A stretch of 64,000 nucleotides of DNA from Bacteroidota bacterium (GTDB lineage: Bacteria > Bacteroidota > Bacteroidia > AKYH767-A > OLB10): positions 248,001 through 312,000 of the forward strand of contig JADKDR010000006.1 in assembly GCA_016714535.1 (NCBI GenBank), in the 5' to 3' direction. Under the pieces are notes generated by a model. The model had not been told where the DNA came from, ran no database searches, and saw only the letters and a program-made list of their open reading frames with translations. The translations under genes and the position numbers were made by a program. Below are positions 1 to 8,294 of the stretch, in pieces (position 1 is the stretch's first letter; each line of letters starts with the position of its first letter).

Positions 1-35
1 GTACAACATACATTGACCTGAAAGTATTGATTTTA

Positions 36-383
36 TTAGCCTTTATAAACATTCGGATGCTCAAATCGTTTCCGTTTTCTGATGCATGAAAGAATAATTC
101 CTTCTAAAATAAATTGCAGTTGCTGAAGTGTCAATATAATTGATTTTGCATCACCGTAGTGTTTTGGAATTTCATACGTACCGCGCTCTAACCGCTTTTG
201 GAAAATAGCAAAAGCATCGCCTTGCCAATGTAATAATTTGATACGGTTGCGTTGTCGGCTCATGAAAATAAATACATCTCCGCTCAATACAGTTGTATTA
301 AAATGTTGTAACACCAATCCGCACAAACTGTCGTACCCCTTGCGCATATCGGTACCCTGGGCACAGAGCTTGCAACATTGCAC
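36..383 (-). CDS. tnpB: IS66-family accessory protein TnpB, 5'-truncated
   Basis: The 115-residue product carries the IS66 Orf2/TnpB signature: TDMRKGYDSLCGLV near the N-terminus, then SGDVFIFMSRQRNRIKLLHW and a GTYEIP stretch. TnpB is an accessory protein of IS66 transposition; the DDE transposase is TnpC, which would lie to the left, outside the window. The only usable start is a GTG directly preceded by an in-frame TAA, and the usual ten or so residues before TDMRKG are missing or unrelated. No tnpA is found upstream, where the next gene is an unrelated membrane protein. I infer a degraded IS66 remnant whose right end lies between about 384 and 485. The family assignment is firm; whether the gene is functional is doubtful. 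Confidence 0.8.
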   Translation of the reverse strand: MQCCKLCAQGTDMRKGYDSLCGLVLQHFNTTVLSGDVFIFMSRQRNRIKLLHWQGDAFAIFQKRLERGTYEIPKHYGDAKSIILTLQQLQFILEGIILSCIRKRKRFEHPNVYKG

Positions 384-485
384 TTATAAAACTTCTTTGA
401 AGCCTCAGGTTGAAATAAATGCAACAGATAAAAAAACTATAAAGCTGTTTAACCAGATTTCGAAATTGCAAAAATGCGGAAATGG

Positions 486-824
486 CTATTTCTTACACTT
501 TCTTGCAGGTAATATTACCAGATAATATATAGCCACCGATACAATACCTGCAATAAAAAAAATCAGAGAATATGGGCGGGTTGTATCCTGAAAGAAAAAT
601 TCTCCTGCCATCCAAATTGCATTAGCACATATCCAACAAACAACAGCCAGGTTGTGCAGCAAATCTTCTATTACACTTCTTCGCAGCCAGGTAATAACAA
701 TGGCGATTAAGATGGTAGGCACAGCCATCACCATGCCAAGTGTTTTGTAATCACTTATCCAGCAAAGGTCTTTTAATAACCACAGTACGATATGAAAATT
801 TTCGAATTTACGAAAAGGCTCCAC
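486..824 (-). CDS. small integral membrane protein of unknown function
   Basis: A 112-residue protein with about four hydrophobic segments (roughly residues 8-22, 28-46, 55-76 and 84-106). The C-terminus is basic (ARKCKK), which suggests a cytoplasmic tail. I recognise no catalytic motif. The FRKFENFHIVLWLLKDLCW opening and the ICANAIWMAGEFFF segment look like conserved helices of a small membrane family, but I cannot name it. It lies 23 bp downstream of paaA on the same strand, so the two may be co-transcribed, in the position where paaB would normally be expected. Function unknown. Confidence 0.65.
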   Translation of the reverse strand: MEPFRKFENFHIVLWLLKDLCWISDYKTLGMVMAVPTILIAIVITWLRRSVIEDLLHNLAVVCWICANAIWMAGEFFFQDTTRPYSLIFFIAGIVSVAIYYLVILPARKCKK

Positions 825-847
825 GCTTTATAATTTGCTTACACGCA

Positions 848-1795
848 TTAATTTAAGCGATGCTTTAGTGCATATGCCTGCGCAGCTTCTCTAACCCACG
901 CGCCATTGATGTCGGCATCTTTTCGTGCTTTCATGCGTTGCTTGTTGCATGGTCCGTTACCGCTAATTACCTGGTTAAATTCTTCCCAGTTTATCTCGCC
1001 CCAATCATAATGGCGTGTTTCGCTATTGTAATTCAATTTATCATCCGGCAAGGTAAGGCCTATAGCTTCAGCCTGCGGCACGGTGCGGTCAATAAATCGT
1101 TGACGCAAATCATCGTTGGTGTAAAGTTTCACTTTCCAACGCATAAGCTCTTCGGTGTTAGGCGAGTTTTTATCCGAAGGGCCAAACATCATTAACGATG
1201 GCCACCAAAAGCGATTGACTGCATCTTGCGCCATTTGTTGTTGTTCTGCAGTACCGCGCATCATAATGGCAAGTATCTGATATCCTTGCTTGTGATGAAA
1301 ATTTTCTTCTTTACAAATTCTAAGCATGGCACGTGCATATGGCCCGTACGAACATTTTGCTAAAGCAGTTTGATTAACAATGGCCGCCCCATCAACCAAC
1401 CATCCTATTGCACCTATATCTGCCCAGGTTAATGTTGGGTAATTAAAGATAGAGCTATATTTGGCTTTACCACTCAAAAATTGTTCGTTCAGTTCGCGTC
1501 TGTCAATTCCTAATGTTTCGGTAGCACTGTATATGTAGAGTCCATGACCGGCTTCGTCCTGCACCTTGGCTATTAACGATGCCTTGCGCGCCAGGCTTGG
1601 CGCTCGTGTTATCCAATTTCCTTCGGGCAACATTCCTACAATTTCCGAATGAGCATGCTGACTCATAATTCTTATAAGCTGCTTGCGATACCTTTCTGGC
1701 ATCCAGTCTTTTGGCTCTATTACTTCTCCATTGTTTATGCGTGCCTGAAATTGTGCTTCTTGTTCAAGCTCGGGCATTGTTTTGATAGCCTCCAT
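848..1795 (-). CDS. paaA: 1,2-phenylacetyl-CoA epoxidase catalytic subunit PaaA
   Basis: 315 residues, normal length for PaaA, the ferritin-like di-iron subunit of the multicomponent monooxygenase that epoxidises phenylacetyl-CoA. Visible iron-ligand motifs are the glutamate in HSEIVGMLPEGNW (about residue 51), the first ExxH in QDEAGHGLY (81-84), and the second in CKEENFHHKQ (164-167), so the active site looks intact. The neighbours are odd: paaA is normally followed by paaB, paaC, paaD and paaE, whose products supply the structural subunit and reductase. Here only a small membrane gene follows, and then an IS66 remnant. PolX lies upstream on the same strand, 100 bp away. The protein is either an orphan served by partners elsewhere or the remnant of a broken operon. 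The assignment itself is secure. Confidence 0.93.
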   Translation of the reverse strand: MEAIKTMPELEQEAQFQARINNGEVIEPKDWMPERYRKQLIRIMSQHAHSEIVGMLPEGNWITRAPSLARKASLIAKVQDEAGHGLYIYSATETLGIDRRELNEQFLSGKAKYSSIFNYPTLTWADIGAIGWLVDGAAIVNQTALAKCSYGPYARAMLRICKEENFHHKQGYQILAIMMRGTAEQQQMAQDAVNRFWWPSLMMFGPSDKNSPNTEELMRWKVKLYTNDDLRQRFIDRTVPQAEAIGLTLPDDKLNYNSETRHYDWGEINWEEFNQVISGNGPCNKQRMKARKDADINGAWVREAAQAYALKHRLN

Positions 1796-1895
1796 TTTGT
1801 TCTTTTTATTTTGTGCAAATTAAATCAATTTAAACTAAAAACCTGCTTAACAATTCTTGTATACAATTGCCTGAATTAATGAACAATCAAGCAGC

Positions 1896-3578
1896 TTACT
1901 TTGTTTTCCTTTTGGTGAAATGCGCCTCTATTTCCTCTGTTGATTTTGCATTAAAAGTAAACGTTTTTGTAAGCATGCCCTTTCGCGCTACACATACTCC
2001 AAAATACATATCATGAAATCCTTCGCGGGCATGCGCATCGGGATTAATACTAATCATAACACCTTTACCTATTGCATATTGAACCCATCGCCAATCCATA
2101 TCGAGGCGATATGGATGTGCATTTAATTCGATTACTACACCATTTGCAGCACATGCATCAATTACTTTTTTATGCTTAATGGGATACCCTTCGCGAGCCA
2201 GCAACAAGCGCCCGGTTGGGTGACCAAGGATGGTAGTATATGGATTTTCGATAGCTCTTATTAAACGTGCGGTAGCCTTATCCATATCCATTTTCAGATT
2301 GGAATGTACCGATGCTACAACAAAATCAAACCGCCTGAGTATATCCTCTTCATAGTCGAGACTTCCATCTGAAAGTATATCGCTTTCAATTCCTTTAAAG
2401 ATTTTAAAAGGAGCCATTTTGTTATTTAGGGCGTCTATTTCGCTTTGTTGCTGTAATACTCTTTCGGGCTGTAGACCATTAGCATAAAAGGCTGATTTGC
2501 TATGATCGCAAATGCCAAAATAAGAATAGCCTAATTCTTTGCAATACTTAGCCATTTGTTCCAGTGTGTGTATACCATCGCTCCATGTACTATGATTGTG
2601 CAGTACACCTTTCAAATCAGAAAGCTCAATTAATGTGGGTAATGCGTTCTGCCTTCCCAATTCTATTTCGCCTAACCCTTCACGCAATTCAGGTTCAATA
2701 AACGGAAGATTATACAGCGCATAAATTTGGGCTTCGCTGTTACAAGTGCTTTTTGTTATATCAATTTCCACATTGCATGCTTGCACCTGTTTAAGATGTG
2801 CTGCATTTGTAGTGGTTAAAAATAATTGCTTTGCAAAATCTGTTTCGGAACATAAAAATATAACTACAGGGATAGCTTGAAGATGGAATGTAATGGTATC
2901 TTCCTTTAAGGCAAGATCTTCTGCAAATCCCGATTGTCCGATGAAATCAAACAATAGCTGTACCCTGTTGGTGCTGCAAACCAGCTCAATAGATTCTAAT
3001 ATTTCGCACTTTCTGCGTATAGCTCCGGTAAGCGAAACCTCGGTACATAATTCCGAATTTTTAAGTTGCTCCATTAAAGAAAGTGCAGTTTTTTCAAGCG
3101 CAGCATAATGATACTTACCAGCACTACCTTGTATAAACTCAATTGCCTTTTTTATTTGAGCTTGTGTTTTTTCGCCAAAACCTTTCAGTTCAGTCAACCG
3201 ATTTTCGTTACATGCATATAGCAATTCGCCTGTGGTTTCTATCCCTAATTCGCGCCACAAGGCTGCCACCTTTTTTGGACCAATGCCTTTAATATGCATC
3301 ATCTGCACTACACCAACCGGTGTTGCTTTTAGCAGGTTATCAATCTCGGTGATTGTTCCAGTATCGCGTAACTCCGTAATTTTTGCTGCAACCGACTTTC
3401 CTATTCCGTCTAATTTTTCAAGGTCGTCAGATGGAAGTTCCCACAAAACGACTTCGCTTAAACGGTCAATCTGGAAGGCCGCATTTTGATACGAGCGAAT
3501 TTTAAAAGCATTGGCATTATGCAGCTCCATAAGCTGACTAAGGAGTTTAAATTTTTCTGCAATCTCATAATTTTCCAT
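1896..3578 (-). CDS. polX: PolX-type family X DNA polymerase with PHP domain
   Basis: 560 residues with the PolX layout: an N-terminal helix-hairpin-helix 8-kDa domain (about 1-80), further HhH motifs (HIKGIGPKK about 95-103, LKGFGEKT about 131-138), a nucleotidyltransferase region (about 150-310) and a C-terminal PHP phosphoesterase domain (about 321-555). The PHP metal ligands are all visible: HNHSTWSD (327-334), GICDHS, GIESD, VASVHS, ILGHPTGR and INPDAH. The polymerase site is not typical: the GSxRRG...DxD segment reads GAIRRKCEILESIEL (185-199), so the two catalytic aspartates are replaced. PolX acts in base-excision repair through gap filling and 3' processing. I infer that this copy works as a PHP-dependent 3' nuclease/phosphatase rather than a polymerase. 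A -7-like box ends 5 bp upstream of the ATG. Confidence 0.92.
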   Translation of the reverse strand: MENYEIAEKFKLLSQLMELHNANAFKIRSYQNAAFQIDRLSEVVLWELPSDDLEKLDGIGKSVAAKITELRDTGTITEIDNLLKATPVGVVQMMHIKGIGPKKVAALWRELGIETTGELLYACNENRLTELKGFGEKTQAQIKKAIEFIQGSAGKYHYAALEKTALSLMEQLKNSELCTEVSLTGAIRRKCEILESIELVCSTNRVQLLFDFIGQSGFAEDLALKEDTITFHLQAIPVVIFLCSETDFAKQLFLTTTNAAHLKQVQACNVEIDITKSTCNSEAQIYALYNLPFIEPELREGLGEIELGRQNALPTLIELSDLKGVLHNHSTWSDGIHTLEQMAKYCKELGYSYFGICDHSKSAFYANGLQPERVLQQQSEIDALNNKMAPFKIFKGIESDILSDGSLDYEEDILRRFDFVVASVHSNLKMDMDKATARLIRAIENPYTTILGHPTGRLLLAREGYPIKHKKVIDACAANGVVIELNAHPYRLDMDWRWVQYAIGKGVMISINPDAHAREGFHDMYFGVCVARKGMLTKTFTFNAKSTEEIEAHFTKRKTK

Positions 3579-3582
3579 AAAG

Positions 3583-3590
3583 CAAATTTA
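3583..3590 (-). promoter_or_regulatory. Bacteroidota -7 box upstream of polX
   Basis: Read on the minus strand the sequence is TAAATTTG, a full match to TAnnTTTG, ending 5 bp before the polX ATG. A start site about 5 nt downstream would give a nearly leaderless mRNA. No well-spaced -33 TTTG is present (a TTTG lies only 13 bp upstream), so support is partial. Confidence 0.45.
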
Positions 3591-3653
3591 GTCATCATTC
3601 GTGCAAATGCAGGGTGCTGAGGTTTTTATTTTTACAGTTGTTAAATAAACATT

Positions 3654-3758
3654 TATATTTGCCATTCCTTTAAAGGTTTGCACAACCTCCTAAAACAGGA
3701 AGTGTAACTGGCGAAAGTATTTTAAACCAAAGAGGCTGTTCTTGAAACAGCCTTTTTA
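3654..3758 (+). ncRNA. candidate small structured RNA or 5' attenuator
   Basis: Between divergent polX and the gene at 3833 there is a full match to the Bacteroidota -7 box (TATATTTG, 3654-3661), followed by about 95 nt with no reading frame and then a strong intrinsic terminator. The interval holds several short hairpins: CCTTTAAAGG (3667-3676), AGGTT/AACCT around a TGCAC loop, and TCCT/AGGA around an AAAAC loop. The downstream gene has its own promoter after the terminator, so this looks like an independent small transcript rather than a leader. It does not match tRNA, tmRNA or the SRP RNA core that I know. The -33 element is weak. This is inference from promoter, terminator and structure only. 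Confidence 0.4.
3733..3758 (+). terminator. intrinsic terminator
   Basis: An 8-bp stem (AGGCTGTT at 3733-3740 pairing with AACAGCCT at 3746-3753), a 5-nt loop, then a T-rich tail. No protein gene precedes it on this strand. The stem resembles the terminator at 48242-48265. Confidence 0.8.
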
Positions 3759-3785
3759 TTTTTAGTTTTATTACAATAAAGTGAC

Positions 3786-3814
3786 TTGAAAAATCTTAAT
3801 CGTTTGTACTTTTG
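3786..3814 (+). promoter_or_regulatory. Bacteroidota-type promoter for the gene at 3833
   Basis: A -33 TTG (3786-3788) and a -7 TACTTTTG (3807-3814) separated by 18 bp, matching the TTTG/TAnnTTTG consensus. The expected start site is near 3819-3820, about 13 nt before the ATG. Confidence 0.6.
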
Positions 3815-3832
3815 AATATCATTTTTTGAGAA

Positions 3833-5125
3833 ATGCAAAAAGTATTAATCATGATAGCGCTTGTCTTGTTAGTATTGCTTGTAAAAGCACAAGATAAAAT
3901 TATGAAACACGGACAAGTGACAGATGCTACTTCACAAGTTGCATTGTCCGATGTTTTAATAAAAATAAATGATCAGATTATAACCAGTGGAAAAAATGGA
4001 AAGTTTGTAGTTCCAATTCAATCATTTCCAGTAGCAATAAGTTTTGAAAAGTTAGGATACCTGCGGCAGACATTGCAGTTAACAGCCAAAACGGATACCT
4101 TTATTAGAATTGCGATGCAGCCAGACATACAACAATTAAAAACTGCGGAAGTAACTGCCAAACCAATTGCATTAACAAGCTCACATCGCGAAGGAATAAT
4201 TGACTATGAATTTACAATAGAAAACATATTACTGATAACCGAAAAATTTGGATCTAAAAAACCCTTGCTGTCAATGGTATCGCCTGCAGGCGATACGTTA
4301 TTTAGCGAGTTGATGCTAGAACCAATACGCTCTTTTTTCAGAAATTGCAATGAGCAATTGTATATTCTGGGCAAGGATAATGCTTATAGCTTTTCAAACA
4401 CCGCTACTCGCTTTGCTTTGCAACATGCCGGAACTACACCTACAGTTACAGGCGAGTTTAACGATTGTATTGCCAGCAGCACATCACATTTATATTTCGA
4501 AAAACGAATTGGCAGTAAGAAAATAAAAGGTTTGTATTTTGATTATAACACAAATAATACAGCCGTAAACTACTACTACACCAGCCGGCAATCGGATGTA
4601 CTTTATGCTTTTTGTAACAGCATGGACAAAACCAATGCACGCAAAATGGCCGAAGAAGAAAGTTACCAATACGAAAAAATGAGAAACGGAAGCTACAGCA
4701 GTTCGTTTCAAATGGAAATAGATCGCATGTTTGCTTATAAAATTTTATACAAGGAAGTGCAGGCTGATTTAATTGTGAAAAATGACACGGTGTATATGTT
4801 TAGTGTAGCAGACTCTGTTATGGAAGTATATACAAATAACGGTAACTATATACGTAGCATGCCCTTTCGACTCCCGGCAAGGGACTTTGGCCGTTACGAA
4901 TTTTTACAAGACTATATAACCCGCGATATTTATGCTTGCTACACCCTCAATGGACGTATTAAAATTGCTGCTATAAATGAAATAACGGGAAGCATCAAGA
5001 AATTTTATAAGCTTGATAAATTGTTTGCACAAAATCTGAAAATAAACAACGGTGCTCTTTATTACCTACAAAAAAGTGGTGCCGATGGGGGAGTGCGTGT
5101 GCTTTATAAAGAATTTTTACACTAA
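3833..5125 (+). CDS. secreted protein with carboxypeptidase-like regulatory domain
   Basis: 430 residues. Residues 1-19 form a signal peptide ending VKAQ. Residues about 25-105 read as a carboxypeptidase-D regulatory-like Ig fold of the kind common in Bacteroidota surface proteins (HGQVTDATSQVALSDVLIKI, a glycine-rich turn, then FEKLGYLRQTLQL). The remainder (110-430) is beta-strand rich and may be a propeller-like repeat; it has no motif I recognise and no T9SS sorting domain. Probable periplasmic or outer-surface location. It has its own promoter and is convergent with the AddA-like gene, which ends 7 bp beyond. Function unknown. Confidence 0.75.
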   Translation: MQKVLIMIALVLLVLLVKAQDKIMKHGQVTDATSQVALSDVLIKINDQIITSGKNGKFVVPIQSFPVAISFEKLGYLRQTLQLTAKTDTFIRIAMQPDIQQLKTAEVTAKPIALTSSHREGIIDYEFTIENILLITEKFGSKKPLLSMVSPAGDTLFSELMLEPIRSFFRNCNEQLYILGKDNAYSFSNTATRFALQHAGTTPTVTGEFNDCIASSTSHLYFEKRIGSKKIKGLYFDYNTNNTAVNYYYTSRQSDVLYAFCNSMDKTNARKMAEEESYQYEKMRNGSYSSSFQMEIDRMFAYKILYKEVQADLIVKNDTVYMFSVADSVMEVYTNNGNYIRSMPFRLPARDFGRYEFLQDYITRDIYACYTLNGRIKIAAINEITGSIKKFYKLDKLFAQNLKINNGALYYLQKSGADGGVRVLYKEFLH

Positions 5126-5132
5126 AGATTTC

Positions 5133-8100
5133 TTATCCTATCACCTCAAAAGTATCGGTATAAAACAAAGCTGCCCGTGTGACTTCATATCCCATTTGCT
5201 TGCACGCATGGGCATATTCGTCTACCTGTTCTATGTGCTCCTCTGCCTGCACTCCGGTTTTATAATCCAGTATTTGTAATTGCTGATTATGAATAATCAT
5301 TCGATCGGGGCGCAATGTTTTTCCATCGAAAATCATTTCATGCTCCGTAAGTATATCATAATCTGGATTAAAAAATTCTTTTAATGATGGCATTTCGGTT
5401 ACTTGTATGGCTAGCTTTTCCAATCTATTTGCATCATCTTGTTGCAACTCGTATTTTGCTTTCATCTTGGTAACAGCCCCGGGCACTTCCCTTTTGTCTC
5501 TAACGGCTGCCAGCAATTCGTGCACTATTCTTCCAAATTGAATTCCTTCAAAGTAGGCAGATTTTTCAAGACGCAAATCACGTTCTGCCCTATCACTTAT
5601 TTGTGGCAACTCGTCATTTATTTTTATAAAATTAAGAAGTTGCAACGATTCATTTTCCTTATCTCTACTTGGTCTTGGAATTACACCTGTTTCAAAGTAA
5701 TCTTGAGATAGGGGTTCAGCATTATTTATAGTAGCTAAGGTGTCCAAAATTAAACCGGAGGTGCGACTTTTAGTAAAAGTTATTTTTCCATCCTTATTTT
5801 TTTTTAGACAAATGTTGATAATTAAGACCGATTCGGCTCGTGTAAACGACACATACAATTTATTCAAACTATCAATACTTGCTGCACCCTTTTCCTGCTC
5901 GTACGCATCGCTAAAAAAGGAACTCTTAAGGACGCTCGTACTATGTACAAGGAAATAATTATTGTTGTACGGAGCCTCAGTGCTACTTACCCAAAGGTTA
6001 GTGCGGTTTGATTGAATTGCCCAATCGGCCAGCGGAACAAGGACTACCGGAAATTGCAGCCCCTTACTTTTGTGAATGGTCATAATGGTAAATGCGTTAT
6101 CATTTTTTGGCACCGGTACATTGCACTGTTCATTGGTTTTAAATGTTTCCCACCACTCCAAAAACTTACTAAGTGATAAAATTCGTTTTGATTTCAAATC
6201 AAAAAGCAAATCAACAAATCGGTTTATAAAAGCATCGGCTGTAGTATGATAGCCCAACCGAATAATAGCTGCCAAAGCAAAATCTACAACTGACAAGGTG
6301 CCCCATGCTGATGCATCGTTCATCAATGTTTTCAAACCATCAATTGTTATTGTATTGCTTTTTGCTGCAATATTTTTCATCAATTCTATGGCTACCACAT
6401 CGGCACTATTGCATGCATATTTCATACAAGAAATAATCATTTGTACCTTATCGCTACGCTCCAGTAAATTACTGTCAGGTGTTACTACCAGGTAAAATCC
6501 GCTCTCCTTCAACTTCTCTGATATCAAATAAGCATCACTGTTGGTGTTGGCCAACATGGCAATATCTCCGGGTTTATAGCCATGACTCATGAGCAGGCTA
6601 ATATCTTCAATCATTTTTTCCAGCGCCTTCTCCTTAAATTTTAAGGTCTCATTATCGTTGGTTTCATCCGCATCTGCATCAGCAGTTTTTTCATCCGGTT
6701 CGCAAAAATTTACCCTCACATATCCACCTTCTTGTTGAGGTCGTGTTGGCACCTGCTGTATAACGTTACTATCACCGTATACGTCTTCAACAAGATCCAT
6801 GTGAACTTCATTCAAATCCTGACGCACTAACTCGCCCAGTCTGACAAAAAACAAATTATTAAAATCAACTACTGCCCTTCGGCTACGATAGTTGGTGCTC
6901 AATACTTTTTCGGTTATTAAGCTTTCAAACACATGCAGGTCTTCCTTTACACTGTAATGCAACAGATTCATATTTCCGCCTCGCCATCGGTAAATGCTTT
7001 GTTTAATATCTCCAACAATAAGGCATTGATGCTGCTGGCTAAGCGCATTTTCTATCAATCCCGAAAAATTAAACCATTGTACATTGCTTGTATCCTGAAA
7101 CTCATCAATAAAAATATTGTGATACCGTACTCCGGTTTTTTCAAACAAGAATGCTCCAAAATCGCGACTTATAAAATTTTTGATGGTAGATAAAATATCA
7201 TTCATCGTAAGCACTCCCTGCTCAGCCCGATACTTTTTTAGTGCGTTGCTCATATTACCCATTAGCCCTACTATATGAACGTACTTCAATACACTCTTTG
7301 CCGAAATATACGGTGGAATGCCGTTGCACACTAGTTGGTAAGACTCCGCTAAGAAGGGTTTAAAAAATTCCTCCACATGTTGGTTTCCAAATTTTGCTTT
7401 CCCTTGTTTATTATAAATCTTTCCGGCCATAGCATCCTGAAATCTTTTACTTTCTAAAATGCTATCAGGACTTACCATATCCATAATCTTAATAAACCAA
7501 CCTGCGAAACCTTTGTACCCATGTGTCAAATCTTCAATCTCAATACCGTTTGCCTTTAAATATTCAAAAAATCTATCTGATAGTTGCCGGGTAGTTTTTT
7601 CAAAATCATTTTTAATTTTTTTCAGATCAGCAATTAATTTATAAAAATCCTGTTCTGTGTAATTTTGAAAAACAAGGTCGCCACGTTTAAAGTCTTGAAA
7701 AAGCTCACCTGCTATTTTTTCGATTTCGTTTTTATAATTCCATCCCTTACCATCATCAAGCTTATCAAGAGCAAAATCGCGCAAGAGGTTACGCACATAA
7801 TCGCTATCATTAATTTCCTGCATCAACTCATTAATGATAAATGTTTTCATAACACCCTGGCTAAGCTCTATATCAAACTGAAGTGGCATCATCAGTTCCT
7901 TAGCCGAAGCTTTAACAATGCGGTTAAAAAAACTATCGATGGTTTGTACCGAAATCCACGAGTATCGATACACCAATGCCTGCAGTAGTTCCTTCGCTTT
8001 GATTTGAATGCTTTCGCTATCAATACCCAAGCGGTTGCACAATTGCTCAAGCATTGGTTGATTTTGCCCTTGTACTAACTGAAATGTAGTTTCAAGAATT

Positions 8101-8255
8101 CGCACCTTCATTTCTTCTGATGCCTTGTTGGTAAACGTAACTGCCAGTGTTGATTTAATGGCAGGAATATCCTGCAATACAATGCAGAGGTATTCGAAAA
8201 CCAATTGAAAAGTTTTTCCTGAACCGGCCGAAGATTTATAAATGGTAAGTGGCAT
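5133..8255 (-). CDS. AddA/RecB-like UvrD-family helicase-nuclease
   Basis: 1040 residues. Superfamily 1 helicase motifs occur in order: Walker A SSAGSGKT (8-15), motif Ia AVTFTNKASEEM, motif II IFIDEFQDTSNVQW, motif III LIVGDIKQSIYRWRGGN, motif IV STNYRS, motif V TIHKSKGLQFPVVLVP and motif VI LYVSFTRA. The C-terminus carries a PD-(D/E)XK nuclease domain (FGRIVHELLAA, then LRPDRMII and QILDYKTG). This is the architecture of the double-strand-break resection helicase-nucleases AddA/RecB. The AddB-like partner normally found beside it in Bacteroidota is not in this window. kbl ends 39 bp upstream on the same strand, so the genes may share a transcript. It could be named addA or recB; I leave the symbol open. 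Confidence 0.9.
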   Translation of the reverse strand: MPLTIYKSSAGSGKTFQLVFEYLCIVLQDIPAIKSTLAVTFTNKASEEMKVRILETTFQLVQGQNQPMLEQLCNRLGIDSESIQIKAKELLQALVYRYSWISVQTIDSFFNRIVKASAKELMMPLQFDIELSQGVMKTFIINELMQEINDSDYVRNLLRDFALDKLDDGKGWNYKNEIEKIAGELFQDFKRGDLVFQNYTEQDFYKLIADLKKIKNDFEKTTRQLSDRFFEYLKANGIEIEDLTHGYKGFAGWFIKIMDMVSPDSILESKRFQDAMAGKIYNKQGKAKFGNQHVEEFFKPFLAESYQLVCNGIPPYISAKSVLKYVHIVGLMGNMSNALKKYRAEQGVLTMNDILSTIKNFISRDFGAFLFEKTGVRYHNIFIDEFQDTSNVQWFNFSGLIENALSQQHQCLIVGDIKQSIYRWRGGNMNLLHYSVKEDLHVFESLITEKVLSTNYRSRRAVVDFNNLFFVRLGELVRQDLNEVHMDLVEDVYGDSNVIQQVPTRPQQEGGYVRVNFCEPDEKTADADADETNDNETLKFKEKALEKMIEDISLLMSHGYKPGDIAMLANTNSDAYLISEKLKESGFYLVVTPDSNLLERSDKVQMIISCMKYACNSADVVAIELMKNIAAKSNTITIDGLKTLMNDASAWGTLSVVDFALAAIIRLGYHTTADAFINRFVDLLFDLKSKRILSLSKFLEWWETFKTNEQCNVPVPKNDNAFTIMTIHKSKGLQFPVVLVPLADWAIQSNRTNLWVSSTEAPYNNNYFLVHSTSVLKSSFFSDAYEQEKGAASIDSLNKLYVSFTRAESVLIINICLKKNKDGKITFTKSRTSGLILDTLATINNAEPLSQDYFETGVIPRPSRDKENESLQLLNFIKINDELPQISDRAERDLRLEKSAYFEGIQFGRIVHELLAAVRDKREVPGAVTKMKAKYELQQDDANRLEKLAIQVTEMPSLKEFFNPDYDILTEHEMIFDGKTLRPDRMIIHNQQLQILDYKTGVQAEEHIEQVDEYAHACKQMGYEVTRAALFYTDTFEVIG

Positions 8256-8294
8256 TACTCAGCCTAAGTTAAATTGACAAATAAAAAATCAGAA

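Noticed and set aside
238..525. 95-residue plus-strand frame across the IS66 remnant border
   Set aside because: Mostly antisense to TnpB; no motif in the part beyond it.
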